A DNA stretch of 64,000 bases from AP-15 sp963701815 (GTDB taxonomy: Bacteria > Pseudomonadota > Alphaproteobacteria > ATCC43930 > CGMCC-115725). A program made the position numbers and the translations under genes. This document shows, in pieces, positions 1 through 11,488 of this stretch; the first letter of the stretch is position 1; the number at the start of each line of letters is the position of its first letter. Location: assembly GCA_963701815.1 (NCBI GenBank), contig CAVPBN010000007.1, positions 62,001 through 126,000 on the forward strand, in the 5' to 3' direction. The notes beneath the pieces are model-generated. The model saw only the letters and a program-made list of their open reading frames with translations, was not told the origin of the DNA and searched no databases.

Positions 1-1
1 C

Positions 2-1246
<1,245 letters not shown>

Positions 1247-1247
1247 G

Positions 1248-3314
1248 ATGCCGAAGCTGACGATCGACGGCGGCGAGATCGAGGTGCCGGCCGGCACCAC
1301 GGTGTTGCAGGCATGCGAGCTGGCCGGGGTCGAGATCGCCCATTTCTGCTTTCACGAGCGCCTCAACATCGCCGGCAATTGCCGGATGTGCCTGGTCGAG
1401 ATGGAACGTTCGCCAAAGCCGATCGCGTCCTGCGCGATGCCGGCAGCCGACGGCATGGTGATCCACACCGATTCGCCCAAGGCGAAAAAGGCGCGCAACG
1501 GGGTCATGGAGTTTCTGCTGATCAATCATCCGCTCGACTGCCCGATCTGCGACCAGGGCGGCGAGTGCGATCTGCAGGACCAGGCGATGGCCTACGGTTT
1601 CGACCGCGGCCGGTTTCTGGAGAACAAGCGCGCCGTCCGCGACAAGGATTTCGGGCCGCTCGTCGAGACCCACATGACGCGGTGCATCCACTGCACGCGC
1701 TGCATCCGCTTTTTGACCGAGATCGCCGGGGTCGAGGAATTGGGCGCCACCAGCCGTGGCGAAGACATGGAGATCGGCACCTATATCGAGCGCGCGCTGA
1801 CCTCCGAATTGTCGGCCAACATCATCGATCTGTGCCCGGTGGGCGCACTGACCGCGAAACCCTACGCGTTTGCGGCGCGGCCCTGGGAATTGAGCAAGGC
1901 CGAATCGATCGATGTGCTGGACGCGGTCGGCAGCAACATCCGGATCGATTCGCGCGAAGGCCAGGCGCTGCGTTTGTTGCCCCGGCTCAACGAGGAGATC
2001 AACGAGGAGTGGCTGTCCGACAAGGGCCGCTTTGCGGTCGACGGGCTGCGCCGCCGCCGGCTCGACCGCCCCTATCTGGGCCGCGGCCACAAGCGCGCGG
2101 TCGAGTGGCGCGAAGCCCTCGATCTTGTCGGCGAAAGGCTGCGTTCGGTTCCCGGCGAACGCATCGCGGCGATCGCCGGCGATCTCGTCGACGTCGAAGC
2201 GATGTTTGCGCTGAAAGAACTGCTGGGCGGCCTCGGCGCCGTCAGCCTCGACTGCCGCCAGGACGGCGCAAAGCTGGAGGGAGGCTGTCGCGCCGGCTAC
2301 ATCTTCAATACGACGATCGCCGGGATCGAGCGGGCCGATGCCTGCGTGCTGATCGGCACCAACCCGCGTTTTGAGGCGCCGCTCGTCAACGCCCGGCTGC
2401 GCAAACGCTATCTGCGGGGCGGCTTTCGCGTCGCGGCGATCGGCCCGCCTCTCGACCTGACGTTTCCGGTCGAGATGCTGGGCGAGGGCGGTGCGGCCCT
2501 GGCGGCGCTGGCCGCCGGCGACCATCCCTGGGCGGCAACGCTGCGCGCCGCGAAGAACCCGATGATCATGCTCGGATCGGCAGCTCTGGCCCGCCCGGAC
2601 GGGACCGCCGTGCTGGCGGCTGCCCGCGCCGTCGCCGAAGGGTGCGGGCTCGTCCGCGACGGCTGGAACGGGTTCAACCTGCTGCACCGCGCCGCTGCGC
2701 GGGTCGGCGGCCTCGATCTGGGTTTTGTGCCGGGGCCGGGCGGACGCGACGTCGGCCAGATCGTCGCCGGCTGCAAATCGGGCGATATCGAAATACTCTA
2801 TCTGCTCGGCGCCGACGAGATCGATACCGGCGATCTCGGCGGCGCCTTCGTCGTCTACCAGGGGCATCACGGCGACCGGGGCGCAGCGCGCGCCGACGTG
2901 GTGCTGCCGGGGGCCGCCTATACCGAAAAAGACGCGACCTACGTCAACACCGAGGGGCGGGTGCAACTCGCCCGGCGGGCCGTCTTTCCGCCCGGTGACG
3001 CGCGCGAGGATTGGAAGATCCTGCGCGCCCTCTCGGGGGCGATCGACCGCCCGCTGCCGTTCAATTCGCTGGCCGAGCTGCGCCGGCATCTGCATCGGGC
3101 CTATCCGGTCTTTGCCGAGACGGATCGCACGACGCCGGCGGTCTGGGCGGAGTTCGGCGTGCCGGGGCCGCTGGCGGCGGCGCCGTTCGTCTACCCGATC
3201 CTGGATTACTATCGGACCGATCCGATCAGCCGGTCCAGCGAGACGATGGCCCGCTGCAGCGAGATCATCGGCGCGCAACAGCATCCGGCGGCCCGGACCG
3301 GCGCCGATGGGTAG
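1248..3314 (+). CDS. nuoG: NADH-quinone oxidoreductase subunit G
   Basis: This 688-residue subunit carries the iron-sulfur chain of the complex I peripheral arm. The N-terminus is a ferredoxin-like [2Fe-2S] domain (HFCFHERLNIAGNCRMCLVEM, about residues 35-55), followed by the His/Cys cluster region CPICDQGGECDLQDQ (about 98-112) and a CxxCxxC cluster at HCTRCIRF (about 147-154), then a molybdopterin-oxidoreductase-like domain that has lost its cofactor role in this family. ATG at 1248 directly follows the nuoF stop. Its stop overlaps nuoH by 8 bases, which argues for one transcript. Confidence 0.97.
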   Translation: MPKLTIDGGEIEVPAGTTVLQACELAGVEIAHFCFHERLNIAGNCRMCLVEMERSPKPIASCAMPAADGMVIHTDSPKAKKARNGVMEFLLINHPLDCPICDQGGECDLQDQAMAYGFDRGRFLENKRAVRDKDFGPLVETHMTRCIHCTRCIRFLTEIAGVEELGATSRGEDMEIGTYIERALTSELSANIIDLCPVGALTAKPYAFAARPWELSKAESIDVLDAVGSNIRIDSREGQALRLLPRLNEEINEEWLSDKGRFAVDGLRRRRLDRPYLGRGHKRAVEWREALDLVGERLRSVPGERIAAIAGDLVDVEAMFALKELLGGLGAVSLDCRQDGAKLEGGCRAGYIFNTTIAGIERADACVLIGTNPRFEAPLVNARLRKRYLRGGFRVAAIGPPLDLTFPVEMLGEGGAALAALAAGDHPWAATLRAAKNPMIMLGSAALARPDGTAVLAAARAVAEGCGLVRDGWNGFNLLHRAAARVGGLDLGFVPGPGGRDVGQIVAGCKSGDIEILYLLGADEIDTGDLGGAFVVYQGHHGDRGAARADVVLPGAAYTEKDATYVNTEGRVQLARRAVFPPGDAREDWKILRALSGAIDRPLPFNSLAELRRHLHRAYPVFAETDRTTPAVWAEFGVPGPLAAAPFVYPILDYYRTDPISRSSETMARCSEIIGAQQHPAARTGADG

Positions 3315-4320
3315 CTTTTGGCACGGCCAGATCGGGCTGACGATCATCACCGTCGGCGAGGTGCTTGCGGTGGTGGTGCCGCTGTTGGTGGCGGTCGCCT
3401 ATCTGACCTATGCCGAGCGCAAGGTGCTGGCGTTTTCGCAATTGCGCAAAGGACCAAACGTCGTCGGGCCGTTCGGATTGTTGCAGCCCTTCGCCGACGG
3501 GCTCAAGCTCCTGCTCAAGGAGCCGCTGGTCCCGAGCGGGGCGAACCGGGCCGTCTTCATCGTCGCGCCGATCATCACCTTCACCTTGAGCCTTGCTGCG
3601 TGGGCGGTCATCCCGTTCGATCCGGGGGTGGTGGTCGCCAATATCAACGTCGGCATCATGTACATCTTTGCGATCAGCTCGCTCGGCGTTTATGGCATCA
3701 TCCTGGCCGGCTGGGCGTCGAATTCCCGCTATGCCTTTCTCGGCGCGCTGCGCTCTGCGGCGCAGATGGTCTCGTACGAGGTGGCAATCGGGTTTGTCCT
3801 GGTCACCGTCTTGTTGTGCGTCGGCTCGCTGAACCTCAGCGACATTGTCGCGGCCCAGCGCCATGTCTGGTTTGCGATCCCGCTGCTGCCGATGTTCGTG
3901 ATCTTTTTCATCTCCGGCCTGGCGGAGACCAATCGCGCCCCGTTCGACGTGGTCGAAGGCGAGACCGAAATCGTGGCCGGCTATTTCGTCGAATATTCGT
4001 CGATGAGCTTCGCCCTCTTCTATCTCGGCGAATACGCCAACATGATCCTGATGAGCGCGATGACGAGCGTGCTGTTTCTGGGCGGCTGGCTGGCGCCGAT
4101 CGGCATCGAGCCGTTTACTTGGGTCCCCGGGTGGATCTGGTTTTTTGCCAAGATGGCGTTTGTCCTGTTCTGTTTTCTGTGGGTCCGGGCAACCTTCCCG
4201 CGGTTTCGCTATGACCAGCTGATGCGCCTCGGCTGGAAAGTGTTTCTGCCGTTCTCGCTGGTCTGGCTGGTGCTGACGGCGGGCGTGCTGACCGCGGCGG
4301 GCTGGCTGCCGCGGCATTGA
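3307..4320 (+). CDS. nuoH: NADH-quinone oxidoreductase subunit H
   Basis: This is the 337-residue membrane subunit that forms the quinone-binding junction between the two arms of complex I. It has about eight hydrophobic segments, and the family signatures AYLTYAERKVLAF near residues 31-43 and GLAETNRAPFDVVEGETEIVAGY in the middle are present, including the acidic loop implicated in quinone coupling. ATG at 3307 overlaps the nuoG stop in ATGGGTAG. Length is normal for the family. Confidence 0.97.
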   Translation: MGSFWHGQIGLTIITVGEVLAVVVPLLVAVAYLTYAERKVLAFSQLRKGPNVVGPFGLLQPFADGLKLLLKEPLVPSGANRAVFIVAPIITFTLSLAAWAVIPFDPGVVVANINVGIMYIFAISSLGVYGIILAGWASNSRYAFLGALRSAAQMVSYEVAIGFVLVTVLLCVGSLNLSDIVAAQRHVWFAIPLLPMFVIFFISGLAETNRAPFDVVEGETEIVAGYFVEYSSMSFALFYLGEYANMILMSAMTSVLFLGGWLAPIGIEPFTWVPGWIWFFAKMAFVLFCFLWVRATFPRFRYDQLMRLGWKVFLPFSLVWLVLTAGVLTAAGWLPRH

Positions 4321-4350
4321 GCGAACCCTATCCAGGCGGAGGATCGAGAA

Positions 4351-4839
4351 GTGGCATCCCTGCAACGCAGCGCCCGCAGCCTGTTGCTGACCGAGTTGCT
4401 GGCCGGGCTGGGGTTGACCCTGCGCTACATGTTCCGGCGCCCGGTGACGGTGAACTACCCGTATGAGAAGGGTCCGCTCAGCAGCCGCTTTCGCGGCGAA
4501 CATGCGCTGCGCCGCTATCCCAACGGCGAAGAACGCTGTATCGCCTGCAAATTGTGCGAGGCGATCTGCCCGGCATTGGCGATCACGATCGAGGCCGAGC
4601 CGCGCGCCGACGGCAGCCGGCGCACGACCCGCTACGACATCGACATGACGAAATGCATCTATTGCGGCTACTGTCAGGAGGCCTGCCCGGTCGATGCGAT
4701 CGTCCAGGGACCGAATTTCGAGTTTGCCACCGAGACGCGCGAGGAGTTGTTCTACGACAAGGACAAGCTGCTCGAGAACGGCGACCGTTGGGAAGCCCAA
4801 ATCGCCAAGAACCTGGCCCTCGACGCCCCGTACCGGTGA
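4351..4839 (+). CDS. nuoI: NADH-quinone oxidoreductase subunit I
   Basis: This 162-residue ferredoxin-like subunit passes electrons to the quinone through clusters N6a and N6b. Two [4Fe-4S] motifs are visible: CIACKLCEAICP (about residues 62-73) and CIYCGYCQEACP (about 101-112). The start is GTG at 4351, preceded by a purine-rich stretch containing GGCGGAGGA. It lies 30 bases after nuoH and 9 bases before nuoJ. Confidence 0.96.
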   Translation: MASLQRSARSLLLTELLAGLGLTLRYMFRRPVTVNYPYEKGPLSSRFRGEHALRRYPNGEERCIACKLCEAICPALAITIEAEPRADGSRRTTRYDIDMTKCIYCGYCQEACPVDAIVQGPNFEFATETREELFYDKDKLLENGDRWEAQIAKNLALDAPYR

Positions 4840-4848
4840 CTGGCGGCC

Positions 4849-5469
4849 GTGCTCCTTCAGGCGATCCTCTTCTACGTCTTCGCCGTGCTGACGGTGGCGT
4901 CCGGGGCAATGGTGGTCTCGGCCCGCAACCCGGTGCACTCGGTGCTGTTTCTGATCCTGGCCTTCTTCAATACCGCCGGCTTGTTTCTGCTGATCGGGGC
5001 GGAGTTCCTGGCGATGATCCTCGTCATCGTCTATGTCGGCGCGGTGGCGGTGCTGTTTTTGTTCGTCGTGATGATGCTCGACATCGACTTCGACGAGCTG
5101 CGCAGCGGGTTCGTGCGCTATCTTCCGGTCGGTGCGCTGGTGGGATTGATCCTGTTGGCCGAGCTGATCGTGACGGTGGGCGGCAGGACGATCGCCCCCG
5201 CAGAGTTCGGCCTGCCGTCCTCGTTGCCGGCGCATGCCGTCGCCGTGACCAATACCAGGGCGTTGGGTGATATCCTCTACACCCGCTATCTGTTTGCGTT
5301 TCAGGTCGCCGGGTTGATCCTGCTGGTGGCGATGGTCGGCGCCATCGTGCTGACCTTGCGCCAGCGCGCCGATCTGCGGCGGCAATCGATCGCGGCCCAG
5401 CTCGGCCGCACCCGCGCGCAATCGGTCGAGGTGGTAAAGGTCCCGGTCGGCGGGGGCGCCGGATCATGA
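4849..5469 (+). CDS. nuoJ: NADH-quinone oxidoreductase subunit J
   Basis: This 206-residue membrane subunit of the complex I proton-pumping arm has five predicted transmembrane segments. The family stretch ILVIVYVGAVAVLFLFVVMMLD (helix 3 with its π-bulge) is clear near residues 60-81. It uses a GTG start at 4849, and its last bases overlap the nuoK start (ATGA at 5466-5469), so translation is coupled. Confidence 0.95.
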   Translation: MLLQAILFYVFAVLTVASGAMVVSARNPVHSVLFLILAFFNTAGLFLLIGAEFLAMILVIVYVGAVAVLFLFVVMMLDIDFDELRSGFVRYLPVGALVGLILLAELIVTVGGRTIAPAEFGLPSSLPAHAVAVTNTRALGDILYTRYLFAFQVAGLILLVAMVGAIVLTLRQRADLRRQSIAAQLGRTRAQSVEVVKVPVGGGAGS

Positions 5470-5774
5470 CCATCGGGTTGACCCACTATCTGACCGTGGC
5501 GGCGATCCTGTTCACCCTCGGCATATTCGGCATCTTTCTCAACCGCAAGAACGTCATCATCATCCTGATGTCGATCGAGTTGATGCTGCTTGCGGTCAAC
5601 ATCAACTTCGTGGCCTTCTCGGTGTGGCTGAACGACATGGTCGGTCAGGCCTTCGCGATGTTCGTCTTGACCGTGGCGGCGGCGGAGGCCGCAATCGGGC
5701 TCGCCATCCTGGTCGTCTATTTCCGCAACCGCGGCACGATCCGGGTCGAAGACATCAACATGATGAAAGGCTGA
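5466..5774 (+). CDS. nuoK: NADH-quinone oxidoreductase subunit K
   Basis: This 102-residue, three-helix subunit of the proton-pumping arm is the normal length. The conserved membrane glutamates are visible in NVIIILMSIELMLLAVNINF (helix 2) and in the AAEAAIGLAILV segment (helix 3). It sits between nuoJ (4-base overlap) and nuoL. Confidence 0.96.
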   Translation: MTIGLTHYLTVAAILFTLGIFGIFLNRKNVIIILMSIELMLLAVNINFVAFSVWLNDMVGQAFAMFVLTVAAAEAAIGLAILVVYFRNRGTIRVEDINMMKG

Positions 5775-5778
5775 GGCA

Positions 5779-7717
5779 TTGGCGGTTGCCGTCGTCTTTC
5801 TGCCCTTGCTCGGCGCCGTCATCGCCGGCTTCTTCGGCCGCGCGATCGGCGACCGCGGCTCGCAAATCGTCACCTGCGCCGCCTTGCTGCTGGCCGCGGC
5901 GTTGGGGATTTTCGTGTTCCGCGACATCCTCGCCGCCGACGGCGCGCGGGTGATCCCGCTGGCGACCTGGATCCAGGCCGGCGGGGTCGATGTCGGCTGG
6001 TCGATCCGGCTCGATACCTTGAGCGGGGTCATGATCGTCACCGTGACCGTCCTCTCGTCGATGATCCATGTCTATTCGATCGGCTACATGGCCGAGGATC
6101 CGTCGATCCCGCGCTTTATGGCTTATATGAGCCTCTTCACCTTCGCCATGCTGGCATTGGTCACCGCCAACGACTTCGTGCAGCTGTTCTTCGGCTGGGA
6201 AGGCGTCGGGCTGATGTCGTATCTGCTTGATCGGGTTCTGGTACGACCGCCCGGCCGCCAACGCCGCCGCGATCAAGGCGTTTCTGGTCAATCGGATCGG
6301 CGATTTCGGCTTCGCCCTCGGCATCTTCGCGGTGTTCGTGATCTTCGGCACGCTCGATTTCGGCACGATCTTCGGCAAGGCGCCGAGCGTCGCCGGCACG
6401 ACGATGGACTTTCTCGGCTGGCGCGTCAATTCGCTGACTTTGGCCTGCATCCTCCTGTTCATCGGAGCAATGGGCAAGTCGGCGCAGATCCCGCTCCACA
6501 CCTGGCTGCCGGATGCGATGGAGGGTCCGACACCCGTCTCCGCGCTGATCCACGCCGCGACGATGGTGACCGCCGGCGTGTTCATGGTCGCGCGCTTTTC
6601 GCCGCTGTTCGAATATGCGCCGACCGCGATCGGCGTGGTCGGCGTCATCGGCGGCACCACCTGCATTTTCGCCGCCAGCATCGGCATGGCGCAGAACGAC
6701 ATCAAAAAGGTGGTCGCCTATTCGACCTGCAGCCAGCTCGGCTACATGTTCATCGGCTGCGGCGTTTCGGCCTATGCCGCCGGCATTTTTCACCTGTTCA
6801 CCCACGCCTTCTTCAAGGGCCTCCTGTTCCTGTGCTGCGGTGCGGTGATCCACGCGATGGGCGGCGAGCAGGACATGCGTCGGATGGGCGGCTTGTGGCG
6901 CAAGACCCCGGTCACCTATGCGACGATGTGGGTCGGCGCGTTGTCGCTGAGCGCCATCGGCATTTGGGGCGTCGGCTTTTCCGGCTATTTTTCGAAGGAC
7001 ACGATCCTCGAAGCCGCCTGGGCCTCGGGGACGGCGGTCGGCCGCTATGGCTGGGTGCTCGGCACCCTGACGGCGTTCATGACCGCCTTTTACATATCGC
7101 GTGTGATGTTCATGACCTTTCACGGCAAAACGCGCGCCGATGACGAGACTTGGCATCACGCCCATGACGCGCCATGGGTGATGCTGATCCCGTTGATCGT
7201 CTTGGCGATCGGCGCCGCTTGTTTCGGCGGGCTCGCCTACGGCCATTTTGTCGGCGATCAGCATGAGGGCTTCTGGAGGAGCGCGATCTTTGTGCTGCCG
7301 CAACACAACTCGTTGGGCGCGATCGAGAGCGTGCCGCCCACGGTCCGCTATCTGCCTTTGATCATGGCGCTCGGCGGCATCGGCATCGCCTATGTCTTCT
7401 ACGTCGTCGATCCCAGGTTGCCGGTGCGGCTGGCCGCGCAGTTCCGGGCGATTTATCTGTTCGTGCTCAACAAATGGTATTTCGACGAGCTGTACGATTG
7501 GCTGTTCGTGCGCACCGCCTTCGTGCTCGGCGACGGGCTGTGGAAATCGGGCGACGGCGCCGTCATCGACGGGCTCGGCCCGGACGGGGTCTCCGCCCTG
7601 ACCCGCGATCTGGCGCGGCAGGCGAGCCGGCTGGAAACCGGGTATCTCTATCACTACGCGTTCGCGATGATGATCGGACTCGTCGCGCTGGTCACCTGGT
7701 ACCTGTTGCCGCACTGA
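5779..7717 (+). CDS. nuoL: NADH-quinone oxidoreductase subunit L, one frameshift
   Basis: This is the largest antiporter-like subunit of complex I, with the long lateral helix at its C-terminus. It starts at TTG 5779. The product reads normally to FFGWEGVGLMSYLL, then leaves frame. A shift at about 6227 (CTGCTTGATC, where one T is extra) restores IGFWYDRPAANAAAIKAF, which is exactly where that stretch follows in homologues. Repaired length is about 645 residues. Antiporter residues are visible in the GKSAQIPLHTWLPDAMEGPTP segment. Because complex I needs this subunit and the rest is intact, a sequencing indel is likelier than a real lesion. Confidence 0.93.
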
Positions 7718-7733
7718 GTACCGGACAGCCACT

Positions 7734-9255
7734 GTGAGCCATTGGCCGCTTCTCTCGCTGGTGACATTTCTGCCGTTGGTCGGTGCCGGCTTCATCATGC
7801 TGGCCCGCGGCGAGGACGCCTTGGTGGCCCGCAATGCGCGCAACATCGCGCTGTGGACCTCGGCGATCGTCTTTGCCCTGTCGCTGCGTGCTGTGGGTCG
7901 AATTCGACCCCCATACCGCGCAATTCCAGTTCGTCGAACGGGCGAACTGGGTCAGCGTCGGCGGCTTTCATTTCACCTACCATATGGGGATCGACGGGAT
8001 CTCTCTGTTCTTTGTCTTGCTGTCGACATTGCTGACGGTGCTTTGCGTTGTTTCGGCCTGGGTGGTCATACAGTTTCGCGTCAGGGAATTCATGATCGCC
8101 TTCCTCGTCCTCGAAACGCTGATGGTCGGCATCTTCTGCGCCCTCGATTTCGTGCTGTTTTATATCTTCTTCGAGGGCGTGCTGATCCCGATGTTTCTGA
8201 TCATCGGCGTGTGGGGCGGGTCGAACCGCATCTATTCGGCCTTCAAGTTCTTTCTCTATACGTTGCTTGGCTCCGTGTTGATGCTGCTGGCCGTTTTGGC
8301 GGTGTATTTTCAGACCGGGACCACCGATATCGAAGTGGCGTTGACCCACAGCTTTCCTGCCGGTTTGCAGAAATGGCTCTGGCTGGCGTTTTTTGCCTCG
8401 TTTGCAGTCAAGGTGCCGATGTGGCCGGTGCACACCTGGCTGCCCGACGCGCATGTCGAGGCGCCGACCGCGGGCTCGGTCATCCTGGCCGGCATTCTAT
8501 TGAAGCTCGGGGGTTACGGCTTTCTGCGCTTCTCGCTGCCGATGTTTCCGCTGGCCTCGCATTTTTTCACGCCGCTGATCTTTATCCTCAGCGCCGTCGC
8601 GGTGATCTACACCTCGCTGGTGGCGCTGGCCCAGACCGACATGAAAAAGCTGATCGCTTATTCGTCGATCGCCCATATGGGCTTTGTGACGATGGGCACC
8701 TTCGCGGTGACCAGCGAGGCAGTGCAGGGCGCCGTGATCCAGATGTTGAGCCACGGTCTGGTCTCGGGGGCGCTGTTTTTGTGCGTCGGCGTCCTCTACG
8801 ATCGGCTGCATACGCACGAAATCGCCCGCTTTGGCGGGCTCGTCCAGCGTATGCCGAGCTATGCCTTCTTCTTCATGGTGTTCACGCTGGCGGCGGTCGG
8901 TCTGCCCGGCACCAGCGGCTTTGTCGGCGAGTTTCTGATCCTGCTCGGGACCTTCCGGGTCAGCACTCTCGAATGCACCTTGGCGGCGACGGCCTTGTTT
9001 CTCGGCCCGGCCTATATGCTCTATCTCTATCGGCGCACGATTTTCGGCACGATCACCCGCGCCGATTTGCGCGACATCCTCGATCTGAGCCCGCGCGAGA
9101 AGGCGTTGTTCGCGCCGCTGGCGCTGCTGGTGCTGTGGATGGGGTTTTATCCGAATTCTTTCTTGCAGCCGATCCGCACCTCGGTCGACCATCTGGTGGC
9201 GCAGGTCCACTCCGCCACCGACGCGGCCGGGTTGCGCCGGGCGAGCCTGCCTTAG
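7734..9255 (+). CDS. nuoM: NADH-quinone oxidoreductase subunit M, one frameshift
   Basis: This is an antiporter-like proton-pumping subunit. GTG at 7734 gives MSHWPLLSLVTFLPL. At about 7887 (TCGCTGCGTGCTG) one extra base throws the frame. Removing it joins FALSL to VLWVEFDPHTAQFQF and gives about 506 residues, a normal length. Downstream, KVPMWPVHTWLPDAHVEAPT and the conserved membrane Glu and Lys positions are intact. It lies between nuoL (16-base gap) and nuoN. Confidence 0.93.
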
Positions 9256-9267
9256 GGCGCGCGGGTC

Positions 9268-10719
9268 ATGCCGCCCTTCGCCGTTCCCATCCTGTCTCCG
9301 GCATTGCCGGAGATGGTTCTCGCCGCGGCGGCGATGGCGCTGCTTTTGTTGGGGGCGCTGCGCGGCGAAAGCTCGACGCGGTTGGTCTCCTGGCTCGCGG
9401 TTGCGGCGTTGGTCGTCGTCCTGGTCCTGGTCGTTGCCGGCGGCGGCGAACACCGCACCGGCTTTTTCGGCATGTTCGTCTCCGACTCTTTTGCCGTATT
9501 CATGAAGACGCTGGTGCTCGTGGGCTCGGCCGTCACCATCGTCATCGGGTTGCACTACAACGAGGAGCAGGGGATCGCCCGTTTCGAATTCCCGGTCCTC
9601 GTCATGCTGGCGACGACCGGCATGATGATCATGATCTCGGCCAATGATCTGATCACGCTTTATGTCGGCCTGGAACTGCAGAACCTGTCGCTCTATGTCG
9701 TCGCCAGCTTTAATCGCGATTCGACGCGGTCGAGCGAGGCCGGGCTCAAATACTTCGTCCTCGGCGGTCTGTCCTCGGGCATGCTGCTCTATGGAATTTC
9801 GCTGGTTTACGGTTTCTCCGGCACGACCGCGTTTCCTGAGATTGCCCGGCTGCTGGGCGCCGGCATGTCGGCTTCGGCCGGCATGGTCATCGGCCTCGTC
9901 TTCGTCGTTGTCGGCCTCGCCTTCAAGATATCGGCGGTGCCGTTTCATATGTGGACGCCCGACGTCTACGAGGGTGCGCCGACCCCGGTCACCGCATTCT
10001 TCGCCGTTGCGCCAAAGATGGCGGCGTTCGCGTTGTTCGTCCGCGTCATGATGGCGCCGTTCGGTCCGTTGATCGGTGAATGGCGACAGATCATCGTGTT
10101 TCTTTCAGTCGCCTCGATGGTGCTCGGCGCCGTCGCCGCGGTCGCCCAGCACAACATCAAGCGGCTGATGGCCTACAGCTCGATCGGTCATGCCGGTTAT
10201 GCGCTGATAGGGCTTGCCGCCGGCAGCGCCAGCGGGATCCGCGGCGTGCTGGTCTATCTGGCGATCTACCTGTTCATGAATGTCGGCACCTGGACGGTGA
10301 TCCTGTGCATGCGCCGCAAGGGGCAGATGTTGGAGGAAATCTCGGATCTGGCCGGGCTGTCCCAGTCGCAGCCGGGGCTCGCTCTGGCGCTGGCGATCTT
10401 CATGTTCGCGCTGAGCGGGATTCCGCCGACCGCCGGGTTCTTCGCCAAGCTTTACGTGTTTCTGGCGGCGATCGACGCCAGGCTCACCGGGCTCGCCGTC
10501 ATCGGCGTCGTGACCAGCGTAGTCGGGGCTTTCTATTACCTGCGCGTGGTCAAAGTGATGTATTTCGACGAGCCGACCGACGCATTCGATCATCCAATCG
10601 CGGCCGAGCTCAAAGGGGTGCTGGTCGTCACGGCCCTGGTCACGATGTTTTTCTTCCTGCTCCCCGGCCCGATCGTCGGCGCCGCCGAAGCGGCGGCCGC
10701 GGCGCTGTTCGTCCGGTGA
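9268..10719 (+). CDS. nuoN: NADH-quinone oxidoreductase subunit N
   Basis: This is a 483-residue antiporter-like subunit of complex I with about fourteen hydrophobic segments. Family stretches FKISAVPFHMWTPDVYEGAP (with the functional Lys) and KRLMAYSSIGHAGY are visible. The frame is unbroken. Its TGA stop overlaps the GTG of birA (GTGA at 10716-10719), which extends the transcription unit beyond the nuo genes. Confidence 0.96.
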   Translation: MPPFAVPILSPALPEMVLAAAAMALLLLGALRGESSTRLVSWLAVAALVVVLVLVVAGGGEHRTGFFGMFVSDSFAVFMKTLVLVGSAVTIVIGLHYNEEQGIARFEFPVLVMLATTGMMIMISANDLITLYVGLELQNLSLYVVASFNRDSTRSSEAGLKYFVLGGLSSGMLLYGISLVYGFSGTTAFPEIARLLGAGMSASAGMVIGLVFVVVGLAFKISAVPFHMWTPDVYEGAPTPVTAFFAVAPKMAAFALFVRVMMAPFGPLIGEWRQIIVFLSVASMVLGAVAAVAQHNIKRLMAYSSIGHAGYALIGLAAGSASGIRGVLVYLAIYLFMNVGTWTVILCMRRKGQMLEEISDLAGLSQSQPGLALALAIFMFALSGIPPTAGFFAKLYVFLAAIDARLTGLAVIGVVTSVVGAFYYLRVVKVMYFDEPTDAFDHPIAAELKGVLVVTALVTMFFFLLPGPIVGAAEAAAAALFVR

Positions 10720-11477
10720 CGCGGGTGCTGCCGGCGCTTCCCGCCGCCTACCGGCTGATTTTCTTCGAGACGATCGGCAGCACCAACGACGAAGCCAAGC
10801 GGCTGGCCCGCGCCGGCGCCGCCGAAGGGACGGTGGTGTGGGCGTTGGAGCAGACCGCCGGGCGCGGCCGGCGCGGGCGGCGCTGGCTGTCGCCGCCGGG
10901 CAATCTTTATGCGTCGCTGGTCCTGCGACCCGACTGTCCGGCCGCTCGGGCGGCGCAGCTCGGCTTTGCCGCGGCATTGGCAAGCTGCGATGCGTTGGCC
11001 GAGTTGTTCCCGGGGCTCGGCGGGCTCGCCTGCAAATGGCCCAACGACGTGCTGCTCGGCGGCCGCAAGATCGCCGGCATCCTGCTCGAATCCGAGATCG
11101 GCAAGGGCGATGCGTTGGCCTGGCTGGTCCTCGGCCTCGGGGTCAACCTCGCCTGGGCGCCGTCGGCGACCGAGTTCCCGGCCGCCTCGCTCGCCGGCCA
11201 GGGCCTCGAACCCGTACCGCCGGCCGCCATGCTCGAAGCCTTTGCCCGGCATTTCTGCGCCTGGGCGCAGCGCTGGCGCGAGGACGGCTTTGCCGCGGTC
11301 CGCGAGGCCTGGAAACAGCGTGCGGCATCGCTCGGCGAGCCGATCCAAGTCCGTCTGGAGAAAGTCACGTTGCGCGGCCGCTGCCTCGATTTGGATGCGC
11401 AGGGAGCGCTACTGCTGGAGACCGGAGAGGGGGTGCGGCGCATCTCGGCCGGCGAGGTATTTCCGACGAACCCGTGA
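10716..11477 (+). CDS. birA: Biotin--[acetyl-CoA-carboxylase] ligase
   Basis: This enzyme attaches biotin to the carrier domain of acetyl-CoA carboxylase through biotinyl-5'-AMP. GTG at 10716 gives a 253-residue class I (monofunctional) protein with no N-terminal DNA-binding domain. The biotin/ATP loop GRGRRGRRWLSPPGNLYAS (about residues 49-67) and the KWPNDVLLGGRKIAGIL stretch (about 109-125) are typical. It is coupled to nuoN by a 4-base overlap and followed by coaX, a common alphaproteobacterial order. Confidence 0.93.
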   Translation: MTRVLPALPAAYRLIFFETIGSTNDEAKRLARAGAAEGTVVWALEQTAGRGRRGRRWLSPPGNLYASLVLRPDCPAARAAQLGFAAALASCDALAELFPGLGGLACKWPNDVLLGGRKIAGILLESEIGKGDALAWLVLGLGVNLAWAPSATEFPAASLAGQGLEPVPPAAMLEAFARHFCAWAQRWREDGFAAVREAWKQRAASLGEPIQVRLEKVTLRGRCLDLDAQGALLLETGEGVRRISAGEVFPTNP

Positions 11478-11488
11478 CGGGGGCCGCC